This document shows, one piece after another, positions 8,799 to 16,948 of a stretch of DNA of 64,000 nucleotides. Made by a program: the position numbers and the translations under genes. The notes under the pieces are model-generated. The model saw nothing but the letters and a program-made list of their open reading frames with translations, did no database searches and was not told the DNA's origin. The stretch lies in the NCBI GenBank assembly GCA_052267165.1, contig JBKQHO010000039.1:310001-374000 (forward strand). Direction: 5' to 3'. The stretch's first letter is position 1; every line of letters begins with the position of its first letter. The DNA is from CAWICD01 sp052267165 (lineage in GTDB: Bacteria > Vulcanimicrobiota > Vulcanimicrobiia > Vulcanimicrobiales > Vulcanimicrobiaceae).

Positions 8799-10051
8799 CG
8801 AGCCTCGGCGCTGCGCAGCACGAGCGCGGCGTTGATTCCGCCGAAGCCGGTCGAGTTCTTCAGCACGACGCGCGGCGCGAGCGCCCGCTCCTCGCGCACG
8901 AAGTCGAGATCGCAGGCGGGATCGACGTTCTCGAGATTGACGATTCGCGGCACGCGCCGCTGGTGCATCGCGAGCAGCGTGACCGCGGTCTCCCAGGCGC
9001 CGCTCGCGCCCAGCGCGTGGCCCGTCTGGCCTTTCGTCGCGCTCACCGGAATGCCGGCGGCCGCCGCACCGAAGGCACGCTTCATCGAGCGCGTCTCGGT
9101 CACGTCGTTGAGCTGACTCGAGGAGCCGTGCGCGTTGTAGAGCTCGACTTCTTCCGGCGCGACGCGGGCCTCGCGCAACGCGTCGGTCATCGCGCGCGCC
9201 GCGCTCGTCCCCTCGGGCAGCGGCGAGGTCATGTGATACGCGTCGCCCGTCAATCCGAAGCCGGCGATCTCGCCGTAGATGCGCGCGTCGCGGGCCAGCG
9301 CGTCCTCGTAGCGCTCGAGCACCAGAATGCCCGCGCCCTCCGACATCACGAAGCCGTCCCGGTCGGAGTCGAACGGCCGGCTGGCGTGCACCGGATCGTC
9401 GTTGCGCGTCGACATCGCGTGAATGACCGCGAACGAGCCGAAGACGAGCGGCGAAAGCGGCGCCTCCGCGCCGCCGGCGAGCGCCGCGCGAACGTCGCCG
9501 CGGGCCACCGCGCGAAAGGCCTCGCCGAGCGCTACCGTGCCCGCGGCGCACGAGTTGGCATTGGCGACGTTCGGCCCGCGCAGACCGAACTCGAGCGCGA
9601 CGTTGCTCGTTCCGGCGCCGACGAAGACCGAGATCGCGAGCAGCGGGCGCACCACCTTGGCACCGCGCTCGTGATAGCTGCTGTGCTGCTCCTCGGCGAA
9701 CGCAAGGCCTCCGAGCGCCGAACCGATCCAGACGCCGATCTCGTCGCCGTTGCCGTTGACGTGCAGGCCGGCGTCTTCCAAGGCGAGCCGCGACGCCGCG
9801 ATCGAGAACTGCGCGTAGCGGTCGGTCCGGCGCAGCCGCTTGCCCGGCAGAAAGCAGGCCGGATCGAACTCGTCGATTTGAGCGGCGACGCGCGAGCCGA
9901 AACCCGTCGCATCGAAGCGCGTGAGCGCGCCGACGCCGATCTTTCCCGCGAGGGTGCCCTCCCAAAAGGCGCGCACGCCGGTCCCGATCGGCGACACGAT
10001 GCCGATCCCGGTGACCGCGACGCGGTGCGGGTAGGCTCCGTTGCCGTTCAT
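8795..10051 (-). CDS. FabF-like beta-ketoacyl synthase (KAS II type)
   Basis: A 418-residue condensing enzyme that starts with VAVTGIGIVSPIG. All three catalytic residues are visible: Cys in NANSCAAGT (about residue 167), His in YNAHGSSSQLND (~305) and His in KGQTGHALGASG (~343). It should perform decarboxylative condensation of a malonyl-ACP extender with an acyl primer. Close to the active site, SCAAG and HGSSSQ depart slightly from housekeeping FabF (ACATG, HGTST), so it is probably a specialised ketosynthase. It is embedded in an operon with a cyclase-like protein, reductase and methyltransferase, with no FabD/FabG or ACP alongside. It overlaps both neighbours by 4 nt. Confidence 0.9.
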   Translation of the reverse strand: MNGNGAYPHRVAVTGIGIVSPIGTGVRAFWEGTLAGKIGVGALTRFDATGFGSRVAAQIDEFDPACFLPGKRLRRTDRYAQFSIAASRLALEDAGLHVNGNGDEIGVWIGSALGGLAFAEEQHSSYHERGAKVVRPLLAISVFVGAGTSNVALEFGLRGPNVANANSCAAGTVALGEAFRAVARGDVRAALAGGAEAPLSPLVFGSFAVIHAMSTRNDDPVHASRPFDSDRDGFVMSEGAGILVLERYEDALARDARIYGEIAGFGLTGDAYHMTSPLPEGTSAARAMTDALREARVAPEEVELYNAHGSSSQLNDVTETRSMKRAFGAAAAGIPVSATKGQTGHALGASGAWETAVTLLAMHQRRVPRIVNLENVDPACDLDFVREERALAPRVVLKNSTGFGGINAALVLRSAEAR

Positions 10052-10494
10052 GCGGCGGCTTCCGCGAGCGCTTTGATGCGGGCCAGCGTCTTGCGCGCGA
10101 CGTCGTCGACGAAGAACTTGCAGACCACGTGCTCGCCCAGCCAATCGGCGGCCACGGGAAAACGGAATTTGAGCCGGTGCTCGATCGTCACGCGCGTACC
10201 CCCTTCCACCGGCTCGAAGCGCCATTGAACTTCCATCCCTCGCGTCCACCCGCGCACGTGAAGAAACCGGATTGTGGGACGCTCGGGATCATTGAACTGT
10301 TCCGCTACCCAGCGAATCGGAATCCAATCGCGGCTGGCGGCCATTTCGACGAGCCGAGAACCGGCGCGCTCCTCGAGGACGCGCACGAAGCGGTAGTGCG
10401 GCAGATATTCGGGCCAGCGTTCCGTCGCCGACGCCAGCCGGTAGATCCGCTCCGGCGGCGCGGCCACGACCACCGCGTTCTCGATCCGGTTCAT
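10048..10494 (-). CDS. SRPBCC (START-like) cyclase/aromatase-type protein
   Basis: A 148-residue protein of the SRPBCC helix-grip fold. It has the N-terminal strand IENAVVVAAPPERIYRLAS, the typical WPEYLPHYRFVRVLE loop, a central beta-sheet (GMEVQWRFEPVEGGTRVTIEH) and a long C-terminal helix (KFFVDDVARKTLARIKALAE). Homologues include polyketide aromatase/cyclases and the CoQ10-binding ligand carriers. Beside a ketosynthase it most plausibly shapes or carries the poly-beta-keto or lipid intermediate. A ligand-binding role without catalysis cannot be excluded. It overlaps its neighbours by ATGA at both ends. Confidence 0.83.
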   Translation of the reverse strand: MNRIENAVVVAAPPERIYRLASATERWPEYLPHYRFVRVLEERAGSRLVEMAASRDWIPIRWVAEQFNDPERPTIRFLHVRGWTRGMEVQWRFEPVEGGTRVTIEHRLKFRFPVAADWLGEHVVCKFFVDDVARKTLARIKALAEAAA

Positions 10495-11675
10495 AACAGC
10501 AAGCGTCCCAGGATGGGTGCGGCCAGAGCCCGTTCGGGCGCCAGGGTCCCGCCGAGCGCGGCCATGAGCGCTTGCGCCGCGGGCGGCGAGCGGCGCAGGT
10601 TCGCGGCTGCCCGGCGCGTCAGCAGCGGTACGTCGACCAGCACGTCGACGAGCTTCGAAAGCCTGCGGCGAGCCGCGAAGTCGCGCCCGCGCCGTAACCC
10701 GTACGCCGCCAGGCGTTCGGCCTCGCGCCGCGGTTCGGCGAGGGCGCCTGCCAGCGCCGCCGCCGCATCGATTCCCCCGCGCAGGGCCAACAAGACGCCC
10801 TGGCCGGTGAACGGGTTGAGGACGCCCGCGGCGTCGCCGACGAGCAGGGCGCCCGGCCCGACCGCCGCCCGAACGTCAAAAGCCAACGGTCCGACGGCGA
10901 CGCGCGACCCGATGCGCTCGGCACCCTCGAACGAGCGCTGTCCGCGCCCGAGCTCGGCGGCTTTGCCACGCATGTTCTCGTCGACCGCGCCCGACCACTC
11001 GGCCAGCGCGCGGTCGCGCACCACGAGCATGACATTGGTTCGCTCCGAATCGAGCGGATTGAGCGCGAAATAGGCGCCCGAGCCAACGTACATCTCGACG
11101 AATCCGCCGAAATCGCCGAGCCCGCGGTAATGGCCCCCGACCGCGAACCGCCGCTTCCCGCGCAGCGGTCGCGCCAAGTCCAGCTTGCGCGCGACGACCG
11201 AGCCGTTCCCATCAGCACCGACCACGAAGCGCGCGGCCAGCTCGACGCGTTCGCCGGCCTCGTCCCTGACGACGACGCCGGCGGCCCGGCCGCGCTCGAA
11301 GCGCAGATCTTCGGCCCGTCCCTGCACGAGTAGCGCGCCCGCCGCCACCGCGTGCCCGAGCAGCATCGTGTCGAGGACGGCCCGGTCCAACGAAAGCGCT
11401 TCGCTCGCGAACGGCAGCTCGAGCGCCGGAGCGCCGGGCGGGACGAGCCGGACGCCGTGCAACGGCCGCGCGACCAGACGCAGCTCGCGACCCAGACCGA
11501 GCTGATCGAGCGCCGCCACTGCCCCGCCGCTGAGGTACTCGCCGCAGGGCTTGCGACGCGGAAAGCGGGCCCGCTCGACGACGGTCACGGCGATTCCGCG
11601 GCAGGCCAAGCCCAGCGCGCACGACGCGCCGGCAGGGCCGCCGCCGACCACGATCACGTCGGCTCGTTCAGCCAT
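10491..11675 (-). CDS. FAD-dependent oxidoreductase, geranylgeranyl reductase family
   Basis: A 394-residue flavoprotein. The N-terminal Rossmann motif is VIVVGGGPAGASCALGLA, followed by VVERARFPRRKPCGEYLS, in which the K-P-C-G-E box is typical of geranylgeranyl reductase and related enzymes. The second FAD motif is LLVGDAAGVLNPFTGQGV (about residues 285-302). Family members reduce isolated double bonds of prenyl chains, or oxidise/reduce aromatic polyketide-like products. In several bacteria this family is found next to the methyltransferase type encoded upstream. It overlaps the methyltransferase by 8 nt and the cyclase by 4 nt, which argues for one pathway. Confidence 0.87.
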   Translation of the reverse strand: MAERADVIVVGGGPAGASCALGLACRGIAVTVVERARFPRRKPCGEYLSGGAVAALDQLGLGRELRLVARPLHGVRLVPPGAPALELPFASEALSLDRAVLDTMLLGHAVAAGALLVQGRAEDLRFERGRAAGVVVRDEAGERVELAARFVVGADGNGSVVARKLDLARPLRGKRRFAVGGHYRGLGDFGGFVEMYVGSGAYFALNPLDSERTNVMLVVRDRALAEWSGAVDENMRGKAAELGRGQRSFEGAERIGSRVAVGPLAFDVRAAVGPGALLVGDAAGVLNPFTGQGVLLALRGGIDAAAALAGALAEPRREAERLAAYGLRRGRDFAARRRLSKLVDVLVDVPLLTRRAAANLRRSPPAAQALMAALGGTLAPERALAAPILGRLLL

Positions 11676-12372
11676 CGCACAGCATCATCCGGAAGAAGGG
11701 ACGCCGCCCGGCCCGGGGATTCGCCCAGCCGGCACGCCGCGCTAACTCGAGCGCCTCCTCCGGCGTGTAGGCCCGGCGCACCGAGAGCGGCGCGTCGTGC
11801 TTGGTGAGGCGGTTCCGGCAGAGCAGCGCGACGTAGGCCCGCGCCGCCGCGTAGGCCGCAAGCGACCGGCGCAGATCGCAGATCAGCACGCTTTCACGCG
11901 CCACGCGGCGCAACTCGCGCAGGAGCTCGATTGCCTGCGCGGGCTCGAAGTGGTGGAGCGCGAGATTGCAGGTCACGAGGTCGAACGAACCGTCGGGGAA
12001 CGGCAGCCGCTCCCCGTCGCCCCGAACGAAGCGCAGCCGCGAATCCTCTCCGGCGCGGCGGCGCGCGATGGCGAGCGCCGTCTCGCTGCGGTCCAGCGCG
12101 ACGATCGTCAGCGGCCGCCCGCAGCGGTCGGCGCGGCGCAACAAGGCCCGCGGGATGTCGGCGCTTCCGCAGCCGACGTCGAGCAAGCGCTCGCCGCCGC
12201 GGGCGAACACCTCGCGCACGACCGGGCCGATGCCGCCGAAATAGCGATTAGCGAACTCGATCTCGGCAAAGTTGGCCTCGAGCTCGGCCTCCTCCACAGC
12301 TGGATCGTCCATTAGCTCTTCGGCGCAGATCCGTCGCGTTACCGGCCCGACCGCCTCCAACCGAAATTGCAT
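11668..12372 (-). CDS. SAM-dependent methyltransferase (class I)
   Basis: A 234-residue methyltransferase. Motif I LLDVGCGSADIPRALL (about residues 62-77) binds S-adenosylmethionine, an acidic residue in IVALDRSE binds the ribose, and RGDGERLPFPDGSFDLVTC is the motif II/III region. The N-terminal ELMDDPAVEEAELEANFAEI is like that of methyltransferases found in type III polyketide and FAD-reductase operons. It probably methylates the cluster product. It is the first gene of the seven-gene train; its promoter should lie in the 103 bp that separate it from the ferredoxin gene. Confidence 0.85.
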   Translation of the reverse strand: MQFRLEAVGPVTRRICAEELMDDPAVEEAELEANFAEIEFANRYFGGIGPVVREVFARGGERLLDVGCGSADIPRALLRRADRCGRPLTIVALDRSETALAIARRRAGEDSRLRFVRGDGERLPFPDGSFDLVTCNLALHHFEPAQAIELLRELRRVARESVLICDLRRSLAAYAAARAYVALLCRNRLTKHDAPLSVRRAYTPEEALELARRAGWANPRAGRRPFFRMMLCDG

Positions 12373-12421
12373 GGCGTTCGGTTCACCTCGCAGCGTGAAG
12401 TCCCGCTTGCACGCATAAAGC

Positions 12422-12447
12422 AGCGGGCCGCATGCTTGCGGCCCGCT
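12422..12447 (-). terminator. Hairpin between ferredoxin and methyltransferase genes
   Basis: A perfect 10-bp GC-rich stem (AGCGGGCCGC / GCGGCCCGCT) with a 6-nt loop. Read on the minus strand it is followed by CTTTAT, a weak U-tract, about 30 nt after the ferredoxin stop. It probably terminates the ferredoxin transcript and separates it from the lipid cluster. Confidence 0.5.
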
Positions 12448-12475
12448 GGGACCGGCTAGATCAGCAAGCCGCTAA

Positions 12476-12727
12476 TCAGGTCTGATGGGCCTTGTAGTAC
12501 TCAGCGTTGATCTCGACGTAGTTCTTCCACTTCTCGGGAACGTCGGTATCCGCGTAGATCGCCTCGACGGGGCATGCCGAAACGCAAGCCCCGCAGTCGA
12601 TGCAGACCTCCGGGTCGATGAAGAGCTGCTTGTCCTCATCGGACCCATGGATGCAATCAACCGGACAGACGTCGACGCACGACTTGTCTTTCGTGCCGAT
12701 GCAAGGTTCGGTGATGATGTAAGGCAT
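12476..12727 (-). CDS. 7Fe ferredoxin (3Fe-4S/4Fe-4S)
   Basis: An 83-residue electron carrier. The first cluster set is C-x7-C-x3-C-P with a fourth Cys four residues on (PCIGTKDKSCVDVCPVDCIH), and the second is CIDCGACVSACP. This seven-iron pattern matches Azotobacter FdxA and thermophile or Mycobacterium-type ferredoxins. The C-terminal tail (EKWKNYVEINAEYYKAHQT) caps the fold as in that family. The ATG at 12727 gives the family start MPYIITEPC. A purine-rich stretch precedes it. It is monocistronic, with a hairpin downstream. Its redox partners are not in the window. Confidence 0.92.
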   Translation of the reverse strand: MPYIITEPCIGTKDKSCVDVCPVDCIHGSDEDKQLFIDPEVCIDCGACVSACPVEAIYADTDVPEKWKNYVEINAEYYKAHQT

Positions 12728-12955
12728 GACTTCGGAAAGGGACCCTTTCAGCGCGAGAATCAGCAGTCCGTATTGGGGGCACCGCCGCAATCGTCCTTGT
12801 AACTGAAGCGGCCGGCTGCGTCAAGTGCCTGCGGCTACGACTTTGGCCGGGGCCCGCACCCGCTGCATGCGACGGCACCGCTGACCGCGAACCAGAACGC
12901 GTGCGAGTGACGACCGTTCCCGTCTGCCGATCGATAGTGCCATGGTGATCTCCCG

Positions 12956-14917
12956 ATGACGACGCTTTGCGTGAGTTGCGGCGTGCGGCCCGCGACCGTG
13001 CGCGACTTCCTGCTGCGCGGCGGTGCCTGGATCGAAGCCGACGTCTGCGAGCTGTGCGCGCGCCGGCGCCGAGCGGTCCTGCCGATGCTCGGCTCGGGAC
13101 TTGCCGCCGTGGCGCTGGCGATCGGAACGACCTACACGATCGACCGAATCATTCGCGCCAGTGCCGAACGCGACCGGGACCAGTCCGCGACGAACGATCC
13201 GCGCGAGTGGGCCAAGCGTTTGCGGCCCGGCGCCACGCCGACGCTAGCCGCCTACTCGCGCGACCTGACCGCCGCGGCGAAGGGCGGCGAGCTCGATCCC
13301 GTGATCGGACGAGCGGACGAGGTCGAGCGCGTCATCGCCATCCTCTCCCGCCGCAGCAAGAACAACCCCGTTCTAGTCGGCGAGCCTGGCGTAGGCAAGA
13401 CTGCCGTCGTCGAGGGGCTCGCCCAGCGCATCGCGCAGGGCTCGGTGCCGAACGCTTTGCGCGAAAAGCGCGTGCTCTCACTGGCGCTCGGACCGCTGGT
13501 CGCCGGCACCAAATACCGCGGCGAGTTCGAAGGCCGCGTCAAGCGGATCTTGGACGAAGTCCGCAAGTCGGCGCGCGAGGTAATCCTGTTCATCGACGAG
13601 CTGCACACCCTCGTCGGCGCCGGCGCAGCCGAAGGTTCGCTCGATCTCTCCTCGATGATCAAACCCGAGCTCGCGCGCGGCGAGCTGCAGTGCATCGGAG
13701 CGACCACGTTCGACGAGTACCGCAAGCACATCGAATCCGACGCGGCCCTCGAACGGCGCTTCCAACCCGTGATGGTCGCGGAGCCGACGATCGAGCAGAC
13801 CGTCGAGATCTTGCGCGGGCTGCGTTCGCGCTACGCGGAGCATCACGGCGTCTCGATCGGCGAGGACGCGATCGAGGCGGCGGCCGCGCTCTCGGCGCGC
13901 TACATCGCCGACCGCTTCCTGCCCGATAAAGCGATCGACCTGATGGACGAAGCGTCGGCGTCGGTCTCGCTGCGCGGCGAGTTCGTCGTCAACGAGGCCG
14001 ATGTGGCGGCGATCGTCTCGAAATGGACGGGCATTCCGCAAGGTGCGCTGACCGAAGAGCAATCGCGCAGCCTGCTCGCGCTCGAGAGCTCGCTTGGCAA
14101 GCGCATCGTCGGTCAGGAACGAGCGATCTCGCTCGTTTCACAGGCGATCCGGCGCGGTCGGGCCGGGCTGAAGGATCCGAAAAAACCGGTCGGCGGCTTC
14201 CTCTTCATCGGCCCCAGCGGCGTCGGCAAAACGGAGCTAGCCAAAGCGCTCGCCGGCGAGCTGTTCGGCACCGAGGACGCGCTGGTTCGTATCGATCTGA
14301 CGGAATACACCGAGGCGCACACCGTCTCGCGCCTGCTCGGAGCGCCGCCCGGATACGTCGGCTACGATGAACCGGGACAGTTGACCGAGCCGGTACGCCG
14401 GCGTCCCTACTGCGTCGTCCTCTTCGACGAGTTCGAGAAGGCCCACGCCGACGTCGCCGCCATCTTGTTGCAGATCCTCGACGACGGCCGCGTCACCGAC
14501 TCGAAGGGGCGCACCGTCGACTTCCGCCACGCGATCGTCATCCTGACCAGCAACGCCGATCCGCACGAGCTCGAGATCTATTTGCGGCCCGAGCTGCTCA
14601 ACCGCATCGACGACGTCGTGCAGTTCAACGAGCTGGGCGAGCGCGAGATCGAGACGATCGTCGACTTGCAGATGCACGACGTCGCGGCGCGTTTGGGCGA
14701 CCTGCGCATCACGATCGCGCTCTCCGACAAAGCGAAGCGCTTCCTCGCCACAGAGAGTCTCAACGCGGGCAGCGGCGCTCGTTACGTCGCGCGCACGATC
14801 GCGCGCTTCGTCACCAACCCCCTCTCGAGCGCGATCTTGCGCGGCGAGATCAAAGAAGGCGGCCGCGCGCGCGTCGAGCTCAGCGACGCCGACACCATCG
14901 AAGTGATAGCCGCCTAG
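12956..14917 (+). CDS. Membrane-anchored zinc-ribbon Clp/Hsp100-type ATPase
   Basis: The protein has 653 residues. Cys5/Cys8 and Cys31/Cys34 form a four-Cys zinc ribbon, and residues ~42-61 are a transmembrane helix (VLPMLGSGLAAVALAIGTTY). Two AAA+ modules follow: D1 has GEPGVGKT (~141) and Arg-finger region DAALERRFQP; D2 has GPSGVGKT (~420), LFDEFEKAH and the GAR sensor 2. There is no N-terminal Clp repeat domain, and D1 joins D2 with only a few residues where ClpB/ClpC have a coiled-coil middle domain. In D2, TSNA is followed after about ten residues by RPELLNRID, so the loop that carries the ClpP-docking tripeptide in ClpA/C is missing. ClpE also has an N-terminal zinc finger but no membrane anchor. 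It is likely a ClpP-independent unfoldase at the membrane. Confidence 0.88.
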   Translation: MTTLCVSCGVRPATVRDFLLRGGAWIEADVCELCARRRRAVLPMLGSGLAAVALAIGTTYTIDRIIRASAERDRDQSATNDPREWAKRLRPGATPTLAAYSRDLTAAAKGGELDPVIGRADEVERVIAILSRRSKNNPVLVGEPGVGKTAVVEGLAQRIAQGSVPNALREKRVLSLALGPLVAGTKYRGEFEGRVKRILDEVRKSAREVILFIDELHTLVGAGAAEGSLDLSSMIKPELARGELQCIGATTFDEYRKHIESDAALERRFQPVMVAEPTIEQTVEILRGLRSRYAEHHGVSIGEDAIEAAAALSARYIADRFLPDKAIDLMDEASASVSLRGEFVVNEADVAAIVSKWTGIPQGALTEEQSRSLLALESSLGKRIVGQERAISLVSQAIRRGRAGLKDPKKPVGGFLFIGPSGVGKTELAKALAGELFGTEDALVRIDLTEYTEAHTVSRLLGAPPGYVGYDEPGQLTEPVRRRPYCVVLFDEFEKAHADVAAILLQILDDGRVTDSKGRTVDFRHAIVILTSNADPHELEIYLRPELLNRIDDVVQFNELGEREIETIVDLQMHDVAARLGDLRITIALSDKAKRFLATESLNAGSGARYVARTIARFVTNPLSSAILRGEIKEGGRARVELSDADTIEVIAA

Positions 14918-14931
14918 CTAGGCGCCTGCGC

Positions 14932-15672
14932 TCAGCGGCGTCGCGCTAACGCGCACGCGCTCTCAGCGAGGATGCGCGAGAGCTGGTGCGCGTTCCACAC
15001 CGAAAAGCGGGCGAGCCGCACCACGACGGCGGCGGCCGTCTCGCCGAGGCCCGCGCGTCCCTCGCCGGAGAAACTCGCGCACAGGGTGCGAGCCTGCTCT
15101 GCGATCGCGGCGCGCAAGGCACCGTCGCGCGCCACGACCACGACGGTTCCGAGCGCTCCCGCGGCGGGCGAGCCCTCCAGCGCCAGCGCGTCACGGAAAA
15201 CCAGCGCGCCGTCGAGCGAGACGCTCGTACGAACCGCGAGGCGCGCCGGGCCGCGGAAGCCGACCGTCTCGGCAAGAATCGCGACGCCGCTGCCCTCGAC
15301 GTCGACCTGCGTGCGCGCGGCATGCTCGCTGCCGGCTTCGAGCACCAGCGGCTCGTTCACCGCGTCGAGCAGCCCGCCGTCGCCGACCGCCCAGGTTGCC
15401 CACGCCCGCGACGGCGTTTGACCGGCGAAGACCGGCGTCGCCATCTGTCCGCGCACGACGAGCGCGGCGCGCGCGAGGATCCGCCCGGTCAGAGCGAACC
15501 GGTCGCCTGCGAGCACGCCGGGACCAAGCGTTCCCAAAACGACGCGCACGGCACCGCCGCGTTCGGCGAACGCGCGGCTCGTTCGAGACAGCCCGCTCGA
15601 GCGTAGCGACGTCAAGCGCGAACGATCGCCCCGCAGGCCGCAGACGACGTCGACGCTGCCGGTCGCGCTCAC
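14932..15672 (-). CDS. ureD: Urease accessory protein UreD
   Basis: A 246-residue protein of the UreD/UreH family, a scaffold that binds apo-urease and forms the UreD-UreF-UreG complex needed to load nickel. Seen are the beta-rich core GAVRVVLGTLGPGVLAGDRFAL and the conserved TPVFAGQTPSRAWATW-like strand, where family members carry a T-x-x-A-x-K/R region. The C-terminus contains RFSVWNAHQLSRIL. It is placed last in the ure operon and overlaps ureG by ATGA. The sequence is Ala/Arg-rich and divergent, as usual for this family. Confidence 0.85.
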   Translation of the reverse strand: MSATGSVDVVCGLRGDRSRLTSLRSSGLSRTSRAFAERGGAVRVVLGTLGPGVLAGDRFALTGRILARAALVVRGQMATPVFAGQTPSRAWATWAVGDGGLLDAVNEPLVLEAGSEHAARTQVDVEGSGVAILAETVGFRGPARLAVRTSVSLDGALVFRDALALEGSPAAGALGTVVVVARDGALRAAIAEQARTLCASFSGEGRAGLGETAAAVVVRLARFSVWNAHQLSRILAESACALARRR

Positions 15673-16280
15673 GCCGCGCCGTCGAGCAACGCGGCCTTCG
15701 TGACGAACGCGACCAGCTCTTCGACGCCGCTTCCGTGTCGCAGATCGGTGAACAGGAACGGGCGCGCGCCGCGCGCCGCGGCGGCGTCGCGGCGCATGCG
15801 CTCGAGGTCGGCGCCGACGTGCGGCGCGAGGTCGATCTTGTTGATCACGAGCAGGTCGGCATTCGTGATTCCCGGACCGCCCTTGGCCGGAATCTTGTCG
15901 CCGCCCGCAACGTCGATGACGTAGATCGTCACGTCCGCTAAATCGGGGCTGAAGGTCGCGGCCAGATTGTCCCCGCCGCTTTCCACGATGACCAGCCGCA
16001 GATTCGGGAAGCGCGACTCGAGCTCCGCGATCGCTTCGAGATTCATCGACGCGTCCTCGCGGATCGCCGTGTGCGGACAGCCGCCCGTCTCAACACCGAC
16101 GATCCGCTCGGGGGGCAGACAGCCGCTGCGCGTGAGGATCAGCGCGTCCTCGCGCGTGTAGATGTCGTTGGTGACCACCGCGACGTCGTAGGCCGGATAG
16201 AGGGCGCGCGCCAATCGCTCGACCAGCGCCGTCTTGCCCGCGCCGACCGGTCCGCCGACGCCGATCCGCACCGCGCTCAC
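15669..16280 (-). CDS. ureG: Urease accessory GTPase UreG
   Basis: A 203-residue SIMIBI-class GTPase, the normal length for UreG. The P-loop is GGPVGAGKTALVE, followed by the nickel-site region with CPH in VETGGCPHTAIREDAS (the Cys-Pro-His motif). ESGGDNLAATFSPDLAD is the G3 region and NKIDLAPHVGADLE the base-recognition motif. It delivers nickel to apo-urease at the cost of GTP. A GTG at 16280 is taken as start because it overlaps the ureF stop (GTGA) and gives the family N-terminus; upstream in-frame sequence is Arg-rich shadow. It overlaps ureD by 4 nt. Confidence 0.95.
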   Translation of the reverse strand: MSAVRIGVGGPVGAGKTALVERLARALYPAYDVAVVTNDIYTREDALILTRSGCLPPERIVGVETGGCPHTAIREDASMNLEAIAELESRFPNLRLVIVESGGDNLAATFSPDLADVTIYVIDVAGGDKIPAKGGPGITNADLLVINKIDLAPHVGADLERMRRDAAAARGARPFLFTDLRHGSGVEELVAFVTKAALLDGAA

Positions 16281-16948
16281 GAGGCGAACAGACGCGCGTC
16301 GAGGGCGGCGTGCCGCATGGCGTCGATCTCGCACTCGATCGCGCTCGATGTGAAGTCGTCGATGCCGCCCGTCGTCTCGGCTTCCTTCGACAGCGCCGCG
16401 AGCAGCGGGCGCAGCTGCCACAGAAGCGCACCGACGTCGCGTTGACCCAGCGGCACCGCGCGCGCCGCGACCGCCGCCAGCGCCGCGGCCGTCGAGCTCA
16501 GGTGCGCGCAGACGGCGTCCACCACGTCCACGCCGATGGCGCGATAACCGAGCATGCACGCGACCGCGTGAAAACCGTCCGCCGCTCCGGCCGCGATCGC
16601 GCCGCGATACGCCGCGATCGCCGGCTCGTCCAACCCCATGGACACGTAAGCGTCGAGCGTGGCCCGCGCGAGCCGCCGGTTCGCGACACGCACGTCCGTC
16701 GCGAACGTGCTCGCGGACAACGCGGCGTCAAGCTGCGAGAACGTCGCTTGTCCGCGCATACCGAGCACGATCGCGCACGCGTCCTGGGTGGCGACGCTGT
16801 GACGCAAGTACGACTCGATCCAGCGCCGGACGCCGGCCGCAGCGCTCAGGCCGCATTCGAGGATCGCCGTCTCCAGCCCGAACGACTGTGAAAAGGCGCC
16901 GCTCGGAAAAGCGCTGTCGCACAGCTGCAACAAGCGCGGATCGATCAT
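16277..16948 (-). CDS. ureF: Urease accessory protein UreF
   Basis: A 223-residue, all-helical protein. The N-terminal LLQLCDSAFPSGAFSQSFGLE is the family signature (D-S-x-F-P-x-G-x-F-x-H/Q-S-x-G-L-E). A conserved Tyr is found in RWIESYLRHSVATQDA, and the C-terminal region SSAIECEIDAMRHAALDARLF matches the tail that inserts into UreH/UreD. UreF couples UreG to UreD during nickel insertion. It overlaps ureE (ATGA) and ureG (GTGA), so the three accessory proteins are probably translated in coupled fashion. Confidence 0.93.
   Translation of the reverse strand: MIDPRLLQLCDSAFPSGAFSQSFGLETAILECGLSAAAGVRRWIESYLRHSVATQDACAIVLGMRGQATFSQLDAALSASTFATDVRVANRRLARATLDAYVSMGLDEPAIAAYRGAIAAGAADGFHAVACMLGYRAIGVDVVDAVCAHLSSTAAALAAVAARAVPLGQRDVGALLWQLRPLLAALSKEAETTGGIDDFTSSAIECEIDAMRHAALDARLFAS

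Noticed and set aside
8795..12372. Type III polyketide synthase cluster
   Set aside because: The condensing enzyme is FabF-like with Cys-His-His, not a chalcone-synthase-type enzyme with Cys-His-Asn.
12728..12955. A small gene upstream of the Clp-type ATPase
   Set aside because: Frames in this 228-bp gap are short, Arg/Thr-rich and lack ribosome sites; I see only a probable promoter region.
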